From: CAZSXU01 sp964610505
GTDB lineage: Bacteria; Arandabacterota; Arandabacteria; JAGLYR01
DNA: 64,000 bases
Direction: 5' to 3'
NCBI GenBank assembly: GCA_964610505.1
Contig: CAZSXU010000013.1
Span: 1 to 64,000, forward strand
Shown: one piece after another, positions 18,271 to 26,330 of the stretch
Layout of the letters: each line of letters begins with the position of its first letter
Numbering within the stretch: position 1 is the first letter of the stretch
Notes under the pieces: model-generated
The model's input: only the letters and a program-made list of their open reading frames with translations
Told to the model about the DNA's origin: nothing
The model's database searches: none
Program-made: the position numbers and the translations under genes

Positions 18271-18903
18271 ATGCGCAAGAAAGCAGTTCTGCGAATCCTG
18301 ATTTATCTTGCACTCGGCGTCCTCCTTCTCGGCGCCAAGTGTCCGGGAGTCCCGGGGACCGAAGACATCGAGATGACACTCGTGACCGAGGAGTTCATCG
18401 AGTTCACGTTCCAGGCTCGGGGAAGCATTAATGTCGACAGTGGTTTCGAGGAAATCAACGTCGACCAGCTCCGGCTGGACCTGGACGAGGCCGGCATCGA
18501 GATTAGCATGATCGATACCATTCGAGTCGCCTCGGTGCAGTATGGAACGGTCGCCTACTACGAGCCGGAGACGGATCGAGAGATCTATGGCGCCTCGGTC
18601 ACGGTGGAGCGATCGGACACGGGGGCTTCGCAGACCCTCATCAGCAACTACAGCGAGGCGGTCTATCCGCTTCTGGGGATCCTCAAGCCGGCACCCATCA
18701 ATCAGGCGGGTATCGATTTCCTGAACGATCTGATGGCGGACCTGCTGGTGGCCCTCAAGGACTATTCGGTATCGTCCTTCGAGATCCGCGGCACATCCGC
18801 CGGCACATCCAATCCCCAGGCAAGGTACACCAATTTCGACTGGCGGCTTCGAATCTACTATCATGTGTCTGGGAGGTACACGGTCACATCCGTGACATTC
18901 TAG
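18271..18903 (+). CDS. Exported protein of unknown function, partner of the beta-barrel
   Basis: 210 residues. The N-terminus MRKKAVLRILIYLALGVLLL is an export signal, and a Cys follows in LLGAKCPG. This is not a canonical lipobox, so lipidation is uncertain. The mature region is beta-rich with acidic patches and has no recognised domain. AGGAGG precedes the ATG, and the gene lies 12 bases after the beta-barrel gene. The last 14 codons and the stop lie in the first unit of a 43-bp tandem array, so the C-terminus may be recent or variable. Confidence 0.6.
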   Translation: MRKKAVLRILIYLALGVLLLGAKCPGVPGTEDIEMTLVTEEFIEFTFQARGSINVDSGFEEINVDQLRLDLDEAGIEISMIDTIRVASVQYGTVAYYEPETDREIYGASVTVERSDTGASQTLISNYSEAVYPLLGILKPAPINQAGIDFLNDLMADLLVALKDYSVSSFEIRGTSAGTSNPQARYTNFDWRLRIYYHVSGRYTVTSVTF

Positions 18904-18989
18904 CCATGTGTCTGGGAGGTACACGGTCACATCCGTGACATTCTAGCCATGTGTCTGGGAGGTACATGGTCACATCCGTGACATTCTAG
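18862..18989 (+). repeat. 43-bp tandem repeat, three copies, spanning a stop codon
   Basis: Units begin at 18862, 18905 and 18948. The first contains the final codons and TAG of the upstream gene. The second is identical, and the third differs by one C-to-T change. Each unit contains GTCAC-ATCC-GTGAC, a small hairpin. After the first stop, the copies are untranslated. Confidence 0.95.
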
Positions 18990-19008
18990 TTCTGATTCCG
19001 TCGCGCTG

Positions 19009-19040
19009 AACAGAAGGGGGCCTCGTGGCCCCCTTCTGTT
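19009..19040. terminator. Bidirectional terminator
   Basis: A perfect 14-bp stem, AACAGAAGGGGGCC/GGCCCCCTTCTGTT, with loop TCGT. It lies between the plus-strand exported-protein operon and the minus-strand methyltransferase and can serve both. Confidence 0.8.
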
Positions 19041-19143
19041 GTGGCTCAGCCGGACTCCAGCCACAGATCGTACGGATGTGCCTCGATGCAAAGCGCGCAA
19101 TCTGCGGTTCCGGGCTCTGAGACTCCCGCGCATTCTCTGGACG

Positions 19144-20112
19144 CTATGTCCTCGCCATCAGCACGGTCGAACGCTCGGTGAGCGGTCCTGCATGCAGAAC
19201 GTGAAAGCCGATCGACTCGACATGCTCCCGCAGTGATTCTGCGGTCAACACGGACCGGCTGGAATCGAAGACCAGCTGATTCAACACGAACAGGGCGCCG
19301 AAGAGGCGCTCCGGATTCCCCGGATCGGAGTAGTATCCCCGCACGACCAGGAGGCCGTCTTTCCGAAGACAGTCCCGCGCGCTTTTCAGAACCCGAACGA
19401 CATCCCGCTCATCGTAGACAACATCGGACAGAAGAACGACGTCCACATCCGTTCCGAACGCATCCTTCGTGATATCGGCCTCTCGAAGAGTGATCCGTTC
19501 CTCCTCCGCCGTTCCGGCGATCATCTCCTCCGTAACGGCGAGCGTCTCCTTCCGATCCAGAATCGTAGCGCGGAGCCCCGGATACGCCCTCAGCAACGTC
19601 ACCGAATAGAGCCCCGATCCTCCCCCCGCATCGACCATCTCCCGGCGCCCGGAGAGATCGACCGCACCCGCAAGCGCATCCGCCTCGCCCAGCATGCCGA
19701 GATCATTCATCGCCCGAATAAACGTGCGGTGGGCATCGGACCCGCTCGTTTCTTCGGATGCGTGGACGTCTTCCCCCGTCACGATGTCGTGGAGTCTGTG
19801 CCAGTGGGGAGCTTCGTCGTGCTGGAGCCGGACGAGATCTCCGGCGTAGCCCGGCTCGCCCTCCACCAGATGCGCTCGACTGAAATCGGAGAGGCTGTAT
19901 ATGCCGTCGCGGAGTTCAAGGAGCCGCATGGCCGCGCAGGCGTCCAGCAACGCCGCCAAAATCGCGGGGACCGCTCCGCACCGAGCGGCGGCCTCCTCGG
20001 CCGTCATGCCGCCACGGGAGAGAATCGTGAAGATTCCGAGCCGGACAGCGGCGAAGATCACCTGGGTTGTCCAAGGTTGAACTGACAGGTCGTGGATCGT
20101 CAGTGGCACCAT
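19144..20112 (-). CDS. SAM-dependent O-methyltransferase (acetylserotonin/plant OMT type)
   Basis: 322 residues. The N-terminal winged-helix dimerisation domain covers about residues 10-95 (FAAVRLGIFTILSRGGMTAE, ARCGAVPAILAALLDACAAM). The Rossmann domain follows with motif I VDAGGGSGLYSVTLLRAYP and an acidic residue after the next strand (ATILDRKE), then DVVLLSDVVYDERD. This layout is shared by family-2 O-methyltransferases of secondary metabolism and by related bacterial enzymes. The substrate cannot be read here. The gene is single and divergent from the C69 peptidase, with no biosynthetic cluster around it. Confidence 0.85.
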   Translation of the reverse strand: MVPLTIHDLSVQPWTTQVIFAAVRLGIFTILSRGGMTAEEAAARCGAVPAILAALLDACAAMRLLELRDGIYSLSDFSRAHLVEGEPGYAGDLVRLQHDEAPHWHRLHDIVTGEDVHASEETSGSDAHRTFIRAMNDLGMLGEADALAGAVDLSGRREMVDAGGGSGLYSVTLLRAYPGLRATILDRKETLAVTEEMIAGTAEEERITLREADITKDAFGTDVDVVLLSDVVYDERDVVRVLKSARDCLRKDGLLVVRGYYSDPGNPERLFGALFVLNQLVFDSSRSVLTAESLREHVESIGFHVLHAGPLTERSTVLMART

Positions 20113-20205
20113 ATCGACGGCCTCCGGAGGGTCGGACCGTTCTCAGGATACCGATCGGGTCGTGCCGTCGCAACGAATAAACGCCTTGACGCCCTCTTGA
20201 ATGCG

Positions 20206-20234
20206 TTGACATAATCCTGTGTAGAGAGTAGAGC
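20206..20234 (+). promoter_or_regulatory. Promoter candidate upstream of the C69 peptidase
   Basis: TTGACA at 20206-20211, a 17-base spacer and TAGAGC at 20229-20234. It would leave a leader of about 230 bases before the GTG at 20471. The rest of 20113-20470 holds no convincing gene. Confidence 0.4.
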
Positions 20235-20470
20235 TCGGAGAAAGGCGTTCGGAAACACCCGTGCTGGTCTTCTGCCGGATGCTTCGGGCCGGCTCAAGGG
20301 TAGGGTTCGCCGGATCGACGACACGGCGAGGGCTGTTTCAACGCAGATGGTGGCCACCCTCCTGGATCATCGCACTCCTCCCTTCTTGCCGTATAGGAGA
20401 CCGCCGAATCCTGCCCTTGCGCGCAAGGCCCGAAACCGAGGCCGCTTACCATCAAGACAGCGGAGGAAAC

Positions 20471-22432
20471 GTGAACCGGAGAATCCCATGGAGCCTGACT
20501 CATGCGGTCATCATCTTCGCGGCCGCTCTTGTCGAGATTGCCGTCCCGGGTCCGGCGCAACCTTGCACAACTCTCATCGCAGGCCGGGGGACGACCGTGG
20601 ACGGGTCCATCTTCTACATCAAGACCGAAGACGACAGTCCTCGCGATATCGACTATCTATGGTACGTGCCGCGGAGGAACCATCGGCCCGGAAGCGTCGT
20701 TCGCCTTCACGCGGGAGGGACGATCCCCGAGGTCCCGGAAACGTTTGCCTATGTCTGGGACGAGCCCCCCGGGACTCCCTACTCCAGCGCGCTGGTGAAC
20801 GAATGGGGGGTGGCCTTTGGCAGCAACGGATGCACATCCCGGGAGGATGACGTGGACACCGTCGAATCCCGAGGAGATCTCGTCGACGGCGGCCTCGGCT
20901 TCCGGCTGCGGATGATCCTGGCCGAGAGATGCAGGACCGCTCGCGAGGCCGTGGAACTGGCCGCTCACTTGATCGACACCTACGGATACAACGCTTCGGG
21001 GCGGAACCTCAATATCGTCGGCCCCCGCGAGGCCTGGCAGCTGCAGATGGTTCGAGGAAAACAGTACGTCGCCCGCCGAGTCCAAGACGACGAGGTGGCC
21101 GTGATCGCCAACACCTTCAGCATCCGGGCCGTGGATACGGAAGACCGGGAGAACTTCGTCTGTTCGCCGCGGCTCATCGACTATGCCGTCGAACGGGGGT
21201 GGTACGACCCCTCCTCCGGCCGGCCCTTCGATTTCGCGGAAGCCTATGCGGACCCCGAACGCCATACCCATCCGGGCAACACGCTGCGCCACTGGGATAT
21301 GTGCCGGCTGCTGATTCCCGATTTCCAGATCACGGCCGAGGCGGCCCAGACCGGCATCCTGCCGGTATCGGTGAAGCCGAAGAAGAAGCTCCATCTCGAA
21401 GACCTGATGGCGATCTTTCGCGACCACTACGAAGGAACGTTGCCGTTCGGCGCATGGCAGGAGAAGGGTACGGACCCCCACGGAACCGAATTCGCCCCGA
21501 TCTGTAATCGAGGGACGCACCGGGTCACGCTGGTCCAGCAGCGAGACTGGCTCCCGACTGAGATCGGTACGGTCAACTGGCGGCTCCTGGATAAGCCGTG
21601 CTCGAGCGCGTACGTGCCCTGGTATCCGGGCACAACGCAAATCCCCCAGATCTTTCGGCAAGCTCCCGAGAGCTTCTACGAGACGGAGAAAGACCTCCTT
21701 GAGTACCATTTCAACATGCCCCCGGAGACCTGGTTCGTTGACACCGGGTCGGCCTCGAGTCTCTTCAAGCTCCTGGGTAGACTCGTGGTTGGAGACTACG
21801 CGAAGTGCCACGATCCGGTCCGTTCGAGGTGGGACACCTTCCAGAGAAAGACATTTCGACTGCAGGACGCCGTCGAGAGAGCGGCTCTGGATCTGTACCG
21901 GCAGGATCCAGCGCTGGCGAAGGAGTACCTGAGCGCCTACACGATGGGCCTGGCTCTGGAATCCTTAGAGATCGCCCGCGAGCTCATCGAGACATGCCCG
22001 CGGAGTGTCGGCGTGCATCTGTCTCTGGGCACTTTCTATTTCGAAGCCGGCCGACTCGACCGGGCTCTGGAGAGCTTCGACCGGGCCGCCGCCGCCTCGC
22101 CGGGCGATCCGAGCGCGGAGAAGCGCGCCGAATGGGTTCGGATGGCTATCGGCGCGAAGCAGGATCCACCCGAGGTTCCTCCGGCGACTCTTCGCCGCTA
22201 CGCCGGCGACTACGGCCCCCGCCACGTGAGTCTCGAGGGGAACACTCTCCACTACCGGCGGGACGGGGGCGTAGAAACGCGACTTCTTCCCATCTCCCTC
22301 GACACCTTTGAGCTGGAGGGGTATCCGGCATACCGCGTGCGGTTCGTGACGTCCGAGAACGGACGCATTTCGAAACTGGTTCTTCTCGGTTTCGACGGCG
22401 AAGAAGATCGGTCCCTGAGGGACGGGCACTAG
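20471..22432 (+). CDS. Secreted C69-family dipeptidase-like Ntn hydrolase with C-terminal TPR-like region
   Basis: 653 residues from GTG with GGAGG four bases upstream; no domain is seen upstream of this start. A signal peptide ends just before Cys32 (GPAQPCTTLIAG), which becomes the N-terminal nucleophile as in peptidase family C69/PepD. Supporting motifs are NEWGVAFGSNGCTSRED and LNIVGPREAWQLQMVRGKQY. Members cleave dipeptides or amide bonds. After the catalytic domain (to about 560) come a TPR-like pair (SVGVHLSLGTFYFEAGRLDR) and a small beta domain (RRYAGDYGPRHVSLEGNTL) resembling tails on beta-lactamase-like proteins. A second C69 enzyme is at 49452-51062. It is probably periplasmic. Confidence 0.85.
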   Translation: MNRRIPWSLTHAVIIFAAALVEIAVPGPAQPCTTLIAGRGTTVDGSIFYIKTEDDSPRDIDYLWYVPRRNHRPGSVVRLHAGGTIPEVPETFAYVWDEPPGTPYSSALVNEWGVAFGSNGCTSREDDVDTVESRGDLVDGGLGFRLRMILAERCRTAREAVELAAHLIDTYGYNASGRNLNIVGPREAWQLQMVRGKQYVARRVQDDEVAVIANTFSIRAVDTEDRENFVCSPRLIDYAVERGWYDPSSGRPFDFAEAYADPERHTHPGNTLRHWDMCRLLIPDFQITAEAAQTGILPVSVKPKKKLHLEDLMAIFRDHYEGTLPFGAWQEKGTDPHGTEFAPICNRGTHRVTLVQQRDWLPTEIGTVNWRLLDKPCSSAYVPWYPGTTQIPQIFRQAPESFYETEKDLLEYHFNMPPETWFVDTGSASSLFKLLGRLVVGDYAKCHDPVRSRWDTFQRKTFRLQDAVERAALDLYRQDPALAKEYLSAYTMGLALESLEIARELIETCPRSVGVHLSLGTFYFEAGRLDRALESFDRAAAASPGDPSAEKRAEWVRMAIGAKQDPPEVPPATLRRYAGDYGPRHVSLEGNTLHYRRDGGVETRLLPISLDTFELEGYPAYRVRFVTSENGRISKLVLLGFDGEEDRSLRDGH

Positions 22433-22462
22433 GGGACAGTTCGCACCGGGGGGCAGGCTTTC

Positions 22463-22491
22463 GGGGCGATGCAGTACATGCATCGCCCCGA
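22463..22491. terminator. Strong stem-loop after the C69 peptidase
   Basis: A perfect 12-bp stem CGGGGCGATGCA/TGCATCGCCCCG with loop GTACA, 31 bases after the stop. There is no T run, so it may stabilise the 3' end or block transcription rather than terminate alone. Confidence 0.5.
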
Positions 22492-22551
22492 GCTTATCCG
22501 TGCAATCTGTGAAATCTGTGGGTATGGGGTTCGCCTTCCCACCCCTTCGCT

Positions 22552-22581
22552 CTACTTGAGCAACACCATCCGCCGCGTCTC
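22552..22581 (-). pseudogene. Remnant of a FlgD-type tail (ETRRMVLLK-stop)
   Basis: Read on the minus strand, the bases encode E-T-R-R-M-V-L-L-K-stop. This is almost the same ending as the large protein whose stop lies about 115 bases upstream (QTRRMVLLK-stop at 22696). Nothing before the remnant reads as the rest of such a domain. Confidence 0.5.
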
Positions 22582-22695
22582 GAAAACGTGCGCTAGCCGT
22601 AAGGCCCGCGATCGCGTTTTCCCCCATTTACGATTCACCATTCACGGCCCTTCCCCGGAAAGGTGCACTGGAAAAACCCGCCATCGCACTTGCCG

Positions 22696-25600
22696 CTATT
22701 TGAGCAAGACCATACGCCTTGTTTGGCTCTCGCCATTCCAACAGATTCTATAGAAGTAGACTCCGCTCGCCACGTCCGTTCCGTCATCATCCTTCCCCTC
22801 CCACGCCACGGAGTGGACGCCGCCCGCCCGTTCCTCGTCCACCAGGGTCCGGACCTGCTGGCCTAGGGCGTTGTAGACGATGAGGGTCACTCGCGATGGA
22901 GTCGAGCCGTCGGGAATTCCGTACGAGATTTCCGTCACCGGATTAAACGGATTCGGCACGGCGGGTCCCAGATGAAATTTCGTGGCCGATTCCCCGAGCG
23001 CAACCGCTTGGCCCGGCATCGCCGAGGGCGACGGAGGCGGACCGCTGCAGCCCACACCCAGCGCACCGATCGGACCGCAGAGGGGATCGTTGGCACAGGG
23101 AGAACCTGCCGCCAGGTGACAATCGCCGGCCCCCAGATCACAGAAGCAGGGATCCATGCAGTAGTTGAAGTAGTAGTCGCCCTGGCCGGCAAGGCTCCCG
23201 ACCCAATCCCCCTGTTGGTTCCCGTAGACATCGCAGCAGTAGAAGGCCGGGTCTCCGCCGGGAAACTGACACCAGGGGCCGGGTCCGTTGGAGGCGAAAA
23301 TGGTCCTCCAGATCTCGGTCGCACCCTGTTTGTTAAGATGCATGCCTGCGGCCATGGTGGCGCGGTTTGCGGCGAAGGTGCAGGACCACAGCGTCAGCGG
23401 CGTTCCGGTCGCACAGAGCCCCCCACCCGAGTTGGCCGAGTTGGCCCAGAGGACAGAATGGTCCAGGTTGAGTGTCGACCACGCGCTGTAGATCCCTCCG
23501 CCGTCGTCGGCCGCGTTCTGGAGGAAGTGACAGTTCCCGACATCCGCCGTCGCCTTCTTGAGGTACAGCGCGCCTCCGTCATGGCCGGCGGTGTTGCCGG
23601 AGAACGTGCAGTCCGTGAGGGACAGCGTCGATTTGTACGAGTAGACCCCGCCGCCGTGGTAAGCGGCTCGGTTTCCGGTGAAGATACAACCCTCGAGGGT
23701 GGCCGATCCGTGCTGGCACGTGATGCCCCCGCCGCCGGTCGTCCGGATCGAATTGTCCTCGATGCGACAGTTCTTCATGGTGAAGGAAGACCCGTAGGCG
23801 TAGATCCCGCTTCGAGAGCCGCCCGTAATCGTGAGATTCTCAAGGACCGCGTTCTCTACGCTTCGACATTCAAACACGTAGCCCCGGCCCTCTGCGTCGA
23901 CGACCGCCTCACCCCGAACCGGGTCGGGTCCCCGAAGGATCACTCCCGACTTCGGGCGGATGGGGCACTGATTCACATACGTGCCCGGAGCCAGCTTCAC
24001 CACTTCACCTGGAGCCGCGTGATTCGTCGCGTACTGGATGGTCCGGTAGGGGTTCTGGGGAGACCCGTCGCCGGTCCAGTTGTCTCCCCCCCGGGCAACG
24101 TGCCAGATGTTCACGCACTCCCAGTCGCACGGCAGGCTGCAGCCCCCCGCCAGGTTGATTTCGCACGTTCCGGTTCCCAGCGCATAAGGGCTGAAGGTCA
24201 CTGTGAACTCCTGGGAACCTCCGATGGGAATGTCAATGACGCTCGGATCGACCATGACATCCGGGCAGCTCGAGGTCACGTCCCCCGCAAGCGCCCCACA
24301 GCCTTCGTTCACCAAGGTGAAGGTCTCGATATCCATCCCGCCCGCGCCGTCTGCGGAGAGATTGAGCCGGGGCGGGTCAATCACACAAACGGGCAAGTAC
24401 GGCCCCGTGGTGGTGCAGCTGATCGTCCCGCACGAGCTGTGAGTGTCGATTGTGCACACGTCGTCCCCGCAATCGACCGGCTTATAGGTGACCACGAGGT
24501 ACTCTGCGTTCGAAAACATCGGACCCAGATGGAACGACGCAGGTTCCACCTCGAATTCATCACTGTCCCACGTAATCTGCCCGTTGATGTCGCCGCATCC
24601 CCGGTTTCCAAGGAAGACATAGTCCTGTTGAGTATCTCCGACCCGGGGACAGGTGAAGTGCAGGCTCGACGGTTGCATATAGCAGTACGGGAGATCCGCA
24701 ATCACGGTCACAACCACATCGCCCGCTTCCTCGCAGGGGGTGTCCGTGTTGATGACGATCGTGCGCGTTTCGCCGCAGTCCGCCCCGTAATACGTGACCG
24801 TGAAGGTCTCGGACTCCTGGGGACCCAGGTCATACCGCCAGGGGTTGATATCCAAGCCCCAGTCATTCCAGTAGAGCGCCCCGTAGAGTCGTCCCCCATC
24901 CATGTTGGCGATCGTGAAGGTTCCGCTTTCAGTGTCCCAGCCGTTGCTGTGGAGCGTGAGTTCCGTCGGACTGATGTGGCACTCGCCCACATCCCAGTAC
25001 ACCCAGACTTCCATGTAATCGATGTACCCGTCCTCGAAGTAGTACCCACAGTCGCAGACGTCCAGCGACCACCGCTGGTTGACCGACTCTCCATCGAAGA
25101 AGTCGGAGATCCTGCGATAGAGGTAGACGTCGTCGTCGGAAGCGTAATCGTCGTCGCGGCCCCAGTCGTTGTCCCCTCCGTCCTTATCCCAGACGATGTA
25201 CTCGAACAAGTCGTACCCTGAGGACATGTAGATCTTTAGGTTTCCCACTCTGGAGTACTGGACGCGAATGCGGTAGTCCACCTGCGTGACGTCGGCATAC
25301 CAGGGGGCCCCGCTGATGGAACATCCGGATCTTGCCACGATGGAGTAGTGGGGGCAATCCAGCTCGAGGTCGGGACCGGGGATGTCCACGTCGGTCTGAT
25401 TCCCACAGGTGAGGTAGTCCGTTCCCTTGGCCCCGGCAGGAGAGAAAACGGTGGCGCGAATCGCGTTGGCCGTCACACAGAACCGGAGGCCGGTCCCGCG
25501 AATGGAATCGAGAAACGCGCACTCGACGGTTAATTCGTGGTCGCCCACGCCGGGAACCTCCAGTCCCAACTCGTGGGCCGAGGCCAGTTGTTCCTCGTCC

Positions 25601-25860
25601 TCGATATGGAGCAGAATGACGGCCATCGGGGTCTCGACGACCTGGGCGGCCGGTTCACCGGTCTCGTCCGGCTGCGTCGTGCAGTAGCTCTCGGGTGGGA
25701 AGCTCGGGTCCTGCTCGGGAACCGATGTATCCAGCGGGATGTCCTCGGCCGACGCAAGGCCCGGTGCGGAAAGAATCAGAACCGCCAGGAACAGAATCGA
25801 AACAAATGAGAGGCCCGTGCGTTTGGGCCGACGAATCCGAGATTGCGCGTGGCTGCCCAT
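22696..25860 (-). CDS. Large secreted protein: P-domain, Ig-like repeats, beta-helix and FlgD-type tail
   Basis: 1054 residues from the ATG at 25860 (GGAGGT six bases upstream, then a signal peptide ending LSAPGLASA near residue 39). About residues 150-290 resemble a proprotein-convertase P-domain (VQYSRVGNLKIYMSSGYDLF, NQRWSLDVCDCGYYFEDGYI). Residues 295-560 are Cys-rich Ig-like units of the choice-of-anchor type. Residues 570-900 are right-handed beta-helix repeats (GGGIYSAWSTLNLDHSVLWA, GVYSYKSTLSLTDCTFSGN) as in pectate-lyase-like surface proteins. The end is a FlgD-type sorting domain (VPNPFNPVTEISYGI ... RRMVLLK). No protease catalytic domain is seen. A surface adhesin or polysaccharide-binding role is inference. 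It is probably a single-gene unit. Confidence 0.85.
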   Translation of the reverse strand: MGSHAQSRIRRPKRTGLSFVSILFLAVLILSAPGLASAEDIPLDTSVPEQDPSFPPESYCTTQPDETGEPAAQVVETPMAVILLHIEDEEQLASAHELGLEVPGVGDHELTVECAFLDSIRGTGLRFCVTANAIRATVFSPAGAKGTDYLTCGNQTDVDIPGPDLELDCPHYSIVARSGCSISGAPWYADVTQVDYRIRVQYSRVGNLKIYMSSGYDLFEYIVWDKDGGDNDWGRDDDYASDDDVYLYRRISDFFDGESVNQRWSLDVCDCGYYFEDGYIDYMEVWVYWDVGECHISPTELTLHSNGWDTESGTFTIANMDGGRLYGALYWNDWGLDINPWRYDLGPQESETFTVTYYGADCGETRTIVINTDTPCEEAGDVVVTVIADLPYCYMQPSSLHFTCPRVGDTQQDYVFLGNRGCGDINGQITWDSDEFEVEPASFHLGPMFSNAEYLVVTYKPVDCGDDVCTIDTHSSCGTISCTTTGPYLPVCVIDPPRLNLSADGAGGMDIETFTLVNEGCGALAGDVTSSCPDVMVDPSVIDIPIGGSQEFTVTFSPYALGTGTCEINLAGGCSLPCDWECVNIWHVARGGDNWTGDGSPQNPYRTIQYATNHAAPGEVVKLAPGTYVNQCPIRPKSGVILRGPDPVRGEAVVDAEGRGYVFECRSVENAVLENLTITGGSRSGIYAYGSSFTMKNCRIEDNSIRTTGGGGITCQHGSATLEGCIFTGNRAAYHGGGVYSYKSTLSLTDCTFSGNTAGHDGGALYLKKATADVGNCHFLQNAADDGGGIYSAWSTLNLDHSVLWANSANSGGGLCATGTPLTLWSCTFAANRATMAAGMHLNKQGATEIWRTIFASNGPGPWCQFPGGDPAFYCCDVYGNQQGDWVGSLAGQGDYYFNYCMDPCFCDLGAGDCHLAAGSPCANDPLCGPIGALGVGCSGPPPSPSAMPGQAVALGESATKFHLGPAVPNPFNPVTEISYGIPDGSTPSRVTLIVYNALGQQVRTLVDEERAGGVHSVAWEGKDDDGTDVASGVYFYRICWNGESQTRRMVLLK

Positions 25861-26233
25861 TGTAAACCTCCAGGAAGCGGGTTGGGGTCGGTTTCCGAGG
25901 CGGGCGAAATCGTGGAGAAAGGTGGAGAGATGTCCGACAGCCGGGCATCCCGCACGCGACGGGGAACCGGACGATAACTCATGGATGGCAATGATACCAC
26001 ACGGGAGGTACCAAACTCCAGCTTTTTCTAAGGTCCGGCATGACACACCCAACCACCCCCAAGCTTGTCCAAGAGTCCCCGATGTCTCCCTCTTGCATAA
26101 GATGCCCTCGGGCGAAGGCCCGGCTCGGCATGACCCATGCTGCATCGGTCGTTCCGGGCCCAGGCCGTGACCGCCTCCCTGCCGGGCCGCTTCCTCGTGC
26201 AGGACCCGGCGCGATCCCGCGATCCGCACCCCC
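25861..26233. other. Divergent intergenic region
   Basis: No gene is supported between the two divergent secreted-protein genes. The left end carries the ribosome site of the P-domain protein. I see no promoter for that gene that meets both -35 and -10 expectations. Confidence 0.4.
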
Positions 26234-26262
26234 TTGACACCCCCGCGCGCCCATACGATAGT
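26234..26262 (+). promoter_or_regulatory. Promoter for the FG-GAP/DJ-1 fusion protein
   Basis: TTGACA at 26234-26239, 17 bases, GATAGT at 26257-26262. The predicted leader is about 60 bases. Confidence 0.45.
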
Positions 26263-26330
26263 GGGCGAGTTGGACTTTCATCTCGCCGTGGAGTGCGACG
26301 TTCGGATTCTTCGAAAGATTCCAGGGAGGA

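Noticed and set aside
18862..18989. Short CRISPR array
   Set aside because: The whole 43-bp unit is repeated, including the would-be spacers, and no cas gene is present.
22972..25221. Long plus-strand open frame opposite the P-domain protein
   Set aside because: Antisense shadow; the minus strand has signal peptide, repeats and sorting tail.
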